DNA from: Bog-159 sp963756605
GTDB lineage: Bacteria; Acidobacteriota; Terriglobia; Bryobacterales; Bryobacteraceae
NCBI GenBank assembly: GCA_963756605.1
Contig: CAVWOT010000011.1
Span: 62,001 to 126,000 of the forward strand
DNA: 64,000 nucleotides
Reading direction: 5' to 3'
In this document: positions 61,866 to 64,000 of the stretch, in pieces
Numbering within the stretch: the stretch's first letter is position 1
Layout: every line of letters begins with the position of its first letter
The notes under the pieces: generated by a model
The model's input: the letters and a program-made list of their open reading frames with translations, nothing else
Databases searched by the model: none
What the model was told of the DNA's origin: nothing
Made by a program: the position numbers and the translations under genes

Positions 61866-62319
61866 TTAAGTAGTGCGAGCCGCTTTCCTGGTGCGGGCTG
61901 CCTTGCGCGCCGCGGCCTGTCTGCCGGTGGCTCCTTTGGTAAGAGCCGCCTTCTTGGCCGCCCGCCGCAAATCCGCATGCCCTCGTGCGCGCGCGCTGCG
62001 GTGCGCCTGCCGCGACAGCGCCAGCGGGGAAGCCGCAGCCGATCCTTCGCGTTTTAAGGCCCGGCTAGTTGCGCGAGAGCGCTTGGCCGAAGGTCGCCGC
62101 CCGGTCGGCTTTGGCGCCTTCTTGCCCCCGGGCGGAGGGGGTAATTTCACCCCCGCCCGACGGGCCTTGGACAGTCCGATCGCAATGGCCTGCTTGGCCG
62201 ACCGCGCCCCGTGCTTCCCTTCCCGGATGTGCTCCATCTCCTCCCGTACGTATTCTCCGGCCTGGGAACCCGGCGACTTTTTTTTTACTCGCTCGTTCCA
62301 TTGCTTTTTTTTCAGGCAT
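61866..62319 (-). pseudogene. DUF6496-like Lys/Arg-rich stress protein, frameshift in an A9 run
   Basis: MPEKKAMERASKKK is read from the ATG at 62319. The expected continuation SPGSQAGEYVREEMEHIREG and KHGARSAKQAIAIGLSKARR lies in the next frame, joined at a run of nine A (62279-62287 on this strand); eight A would restore one frame. The length is 454 bases, that is 3n+1, as predicted. The C-terminal 90 residues are extremely basic (PTGRRPSAKRSRATSRALKR, KAARTRKAARTT), like histone H1-type tails. The EHIREGKHG...GLSKARRAGV core is typical of DUF6496-type proteins seen in soil bacteria. A homopolymer of this length may also cause transcriptional slippage. Confidence 0.7.
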
Positions 62320-62350
62320 TTGTCGAACACTCCGTCCAAGCTAAACAGAA

Positions 62351-62776
62351 TTAGTAACCGCCACCGCCGCGAAATGTTTTTTCACGAGTTTCCCAATACG
62401 GCTCAGCATGGTAGTAACTGAATACCTTGCCGCCCCAGGTAGTGTCGCTCATGTCCGGCCAGTTACTCTTGTCGAATCCCGGCGCATTCTTCAAAACCTG
62501 CTTGTCTACATCCAGGATGAAGCACTTCTCGTCTTCATCCACCTTCAAAATGCTCCACGGAAGGGCGAAAAGCCGGTCGCCCATACCGAGAAACCCTCCA
62601 AACGAAAGAACTGCATAGGCCACCCGGCCGGTAGGTATGTCAATCATGATTTCAGAGATTTTGCCGAGGTCTTCGCCGCTGGAATTGCGTACGTCATTAC
62701 CAGCCAGCGTACTGGCAGAAAGAACGCTCCTATATTTCTTATCCGGATCCGTCTTGATGATTTTGTCAGGTTGCAT
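62351..62776 (-). CDS. PRC-barrel domain protein
   Basis: A 141-residue protein. The PRC-barrel is clear (SVLSASTLAGNDVRNSSGED, LGKISEIMIDIPTGRVAYAV, LSFGGFLGMGDRLFALPW). The C-terminal part FSYYHAEPYWETREKTFRGGGGY is Gly/Tyr-rich. PRC-barrel proteins of this stress type are common beside small stress genes in soil bacteria. It lies 31 bases before the DUF6496-like gene on the same strand, which suggests one transcript. Confidence 0.85.
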   Translation of the reverse strand: MQPDKIIKTDPDKKYRSVLSASTLAGNDVRNSSGEDLGKISEIMIDIPTGRVAYAVLSFGGFLGMGDRLFALPWSILKVDEDEKCFILDVDKQVLKNAPGFDKSNWPDMSDTTWGGKVFSYYHAEPYWETREKTFRGGGGY

Positions 62777-62946
62777 AAAAACTCCTATGTTTTCCCTTGC
62801 ATCTTTGATGCCTTCCGTCCCAGTTGCCTGGCGCTCGGCAAATACTGCACACTGACCGGGGCGGCTTACCTCACGAAGGCAATCGCGGGAAGTACTGAGT
62901 GCCGGAAGGCAGTTGCACGTTCGCGGTGGCCTTCGCTGTCTGGGAC

Positions 62947-63099
62947 CTACGCGGCGCCTTTCTTGGCCGCGTGGCCTACGTGCTGCGTTCTGTTATGCTC
63001 ACGAAGTTCCTCGGAGGAGTGCAGGGTCTTGCCGCACTGCTGGCACTTAAAAGACTGAGTTCCAGACTGTTGTGGCTCATGTGACTGTTATTCTTGCAT
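62947..63099 (-). pseudogene. Small C2H2 zinc-finger protein with an early in-frame stop
   Basis: The frame reads MQE, then TAA, then QSHEPQQSGTQSFKCQQCGK and TLHSSEELREHNRTQH, ending VGHAAKKGAA and TAG. C-x2-C ... H-x4-H matches a C2H2 finger, a small-protein type found near PRC-barrel and stress genes in other soil bacteria (established from memory, not a search). No ATG, GTG or TTG start lies between the TAA and the finger, so the gene is broken as read, or a single-base error is present near codon 4. It was too short and broken to appear as an open frame. Confidence 0.55.
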
Positions 63100-63222
63100 A
63101 GTCGGTTTTCACCTCAACCTTTCGCTCGCAAATAACGGTCCAAGGGGGGCTCGCAAGTTCTCGTCGGGCAATGGTTTCCTCAGATCAGTGGCAACCAATG
63201 TGCTAACTTAGTCGCTTACACC

Positions 63223-63930
63223 GTGCCGGAAGACAGCCAGGAAGAAAAGCTGCACGAAAGGATGCACGACGACCGCCGCGTCAGTGAACTTCTGTTGCGC
63301 GCATGCCACGATTTGCGCGCGCCCCTGCGTTCGATCCGCACGCACGCGGAACTGCTGCATAGGGGCGCCGCGGTGCAACCGCCCGCCAGCGAGAGTCTCA
63401 ACTTTATTGTAGAAGGCGCGCGCCGGATCGACGGCTTAGTGGATGGCTTATCACATTATTCCGTCGCTCTTCAGCTAGACGACTCATCGTTCCAATCCGC
63501 ACCAATGGATGTATTGCTCCGCTCCGTGCTGGCCAAGCTGAAAAAGGAATTAAGCGACACCGGCGCGCAGGTAACCTATCGCGATCTTCCGCGCGTCAGA
63601 GGTAACCCTGACCGTTTGATGGAAGTATTCGAAAACCTGCTGCGCAATGCGTTGGTGTACCGGGGCTCGGCCGCTCCATTGATCGAAATTACGGCGAAGG
63701 AACAGCAGGACCACTGGGTGTTCGCCGTACGGGATAACGGGCCGGGCATTGCAGCCGGCTATCTCGAGAAAATCTTCCAGCCTTTTGAACGCCTGGATAC
63801 CGGCGGACATTCCGGTGTTGGCCTCGGCCTGGCCATTTGCCGCACGATCGTGCTGCGGCATGGGGGTAAAATATGGGCGGAATCGCAAGAAGGAAACGGC
63901 GCTACGTTCTTCTTCACCCTGCCTGCATGA
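63223..63930 (+). CDS. Soluble histidine kinase (HisKA + HATPase), no sensor domain
   Basis: A 235-residue kinase starting at GTG 63223. After a short charged N-terminus comes HisKA with LLLRACHDLRAPLRSIRTHAE (His29 in CHDLRAPL), then HATPase with NLLRNALVYRG (N box), VRDNGPGI (G1), GVGLGLAICRTI (G2). There is no membrane segment or input domain. The H-box style matches the CHDL/SHDLQEPL group of the REC-HK at 56109, so both may answer the same regulator. The remaining 70 bases of the window hold nothing that I can identify. Confidence 0.88.
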   Translation: MPEDSQEEKLHERMHDDRRVSELLLRACHDLRAPLRSIRTHAELLHRGAAVQPPASESLNFIVEGARRIDGLVDGLSHYSVALQLDDSSFQSAPMDVLLRSVLAKLKKELSDTGAQVTYRDLPRVRGNPDRLMEVFENLLRNALVYRGSAAPLIEITAKEQQDHWVFAVRDNGPGIAAGYLEKIFQPFERLDTGGHSGVGLGLAICRTIVLRHGGKIWAESQEGNGATFFFTLPA

Positions 63931-64000
63931 TGTAGCTGCGAACATCTGCATCATCCCTGGCATAACGATTGCTCATAAGCAAGAGATGCCACCTGCGCCA

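Overview
The window is one continuous piece of a GC-rich bacterial chromosome. I read it as an acidobacterium of the Solibacter/Bryobacter type. This is inferred from gene style, not from a search: an ECF sigma factor coupled to a TPR-carrying Ser/Thr kinase, Gloeo_Verruco-type secreted repeats, IPT/collagen-like exoproteins, a MATEAQ-type repetitive family, an Abhydrolase_10 protein, a heme-bearing YVTN propeller, and REP-like palindromes at gene ends. No tRNA, rRNA, CRISPR array, insertion sequence or prophage was seen.

Layout. 1-10.6 kb (+): the end of the ribosomal-protein/RNA-polymerase cluster, rplA (3' part), rplJ, rplL, rpoB, rpoC, with two heptad-based inverted repeats in its spacers and a cysteine-rich insert in RpoB. 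10.7-17.6 kb: an orphan YgiT-type zinc-finger ORF, then on the minus strand a porin and urtABCDE (urea ABC transporter), all six broken by frameshifts. 17.7-29.6 kb: NIPSNAP protein, AI-2E-type permease, ruvX-mltG, a secreted alpha/beta hydrolase convergent with a diheme propeller, and a minus-strand run of a MATEAQ-family ORF fused in frame to a DUF5060/apiosidase-like enzyme, then tsaB and a NUDIX hydrolase. 29.7-43.8 kb: secreted repeat proteins, an ECF sigma/TPR-kinase pair, hemH, a degenerate receiver, an MFS permease with an OYE-like oxidoreductase, a Tat-exported TIM-barrel protein, and tal-pgi.

44.0-51.6 kb is a secretome island. A very large IPT/collagen-like exoprotein, a SurA/DsbA-like thiol protein and two paralogous small cysteine-rich secreted proteins lie in a row on the minus strand, again with frameshifts, and an AraC-type DNA-binding domain sits just upstream. 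52.7-56.1 kb (+) carries a YVTN propeller, an alpha/beta hydrolase, an ACT-domain protein and a VTT-type membrane protein. 56.1-61.7 kb (-) is a six-gene stressosome operon: rsbR, rsbS, rsbT, a SpoIIE-type phosphatase with its own GHKL domain, a GHKL-HisKA-HATPase-REC hybrid kinase and a REC-HisKA-HATPase protein. 61.9-63.9 kb holds small stress-type proteins (DUF6496-like, PRC-barrel, a remnant C2H2 finger) and another histidine kinase.

The most notable points are the stressosome wired to two phosphorelay proteins instead of a visible sigma/anti-sigma pair; the cysteine-rich/Dsb/collagen secretome island; the extra four-pair cysteine insert in RpoB; the heptad inverted repeats in rRNA-polymerase operon spacers; and two frameshift-dense blocks (about 11.0-16.7 and 48.8-51.6 kb). 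In those blocks most genes carry net +1 or +2 length changes, which may mean gene decay or local sequence error.
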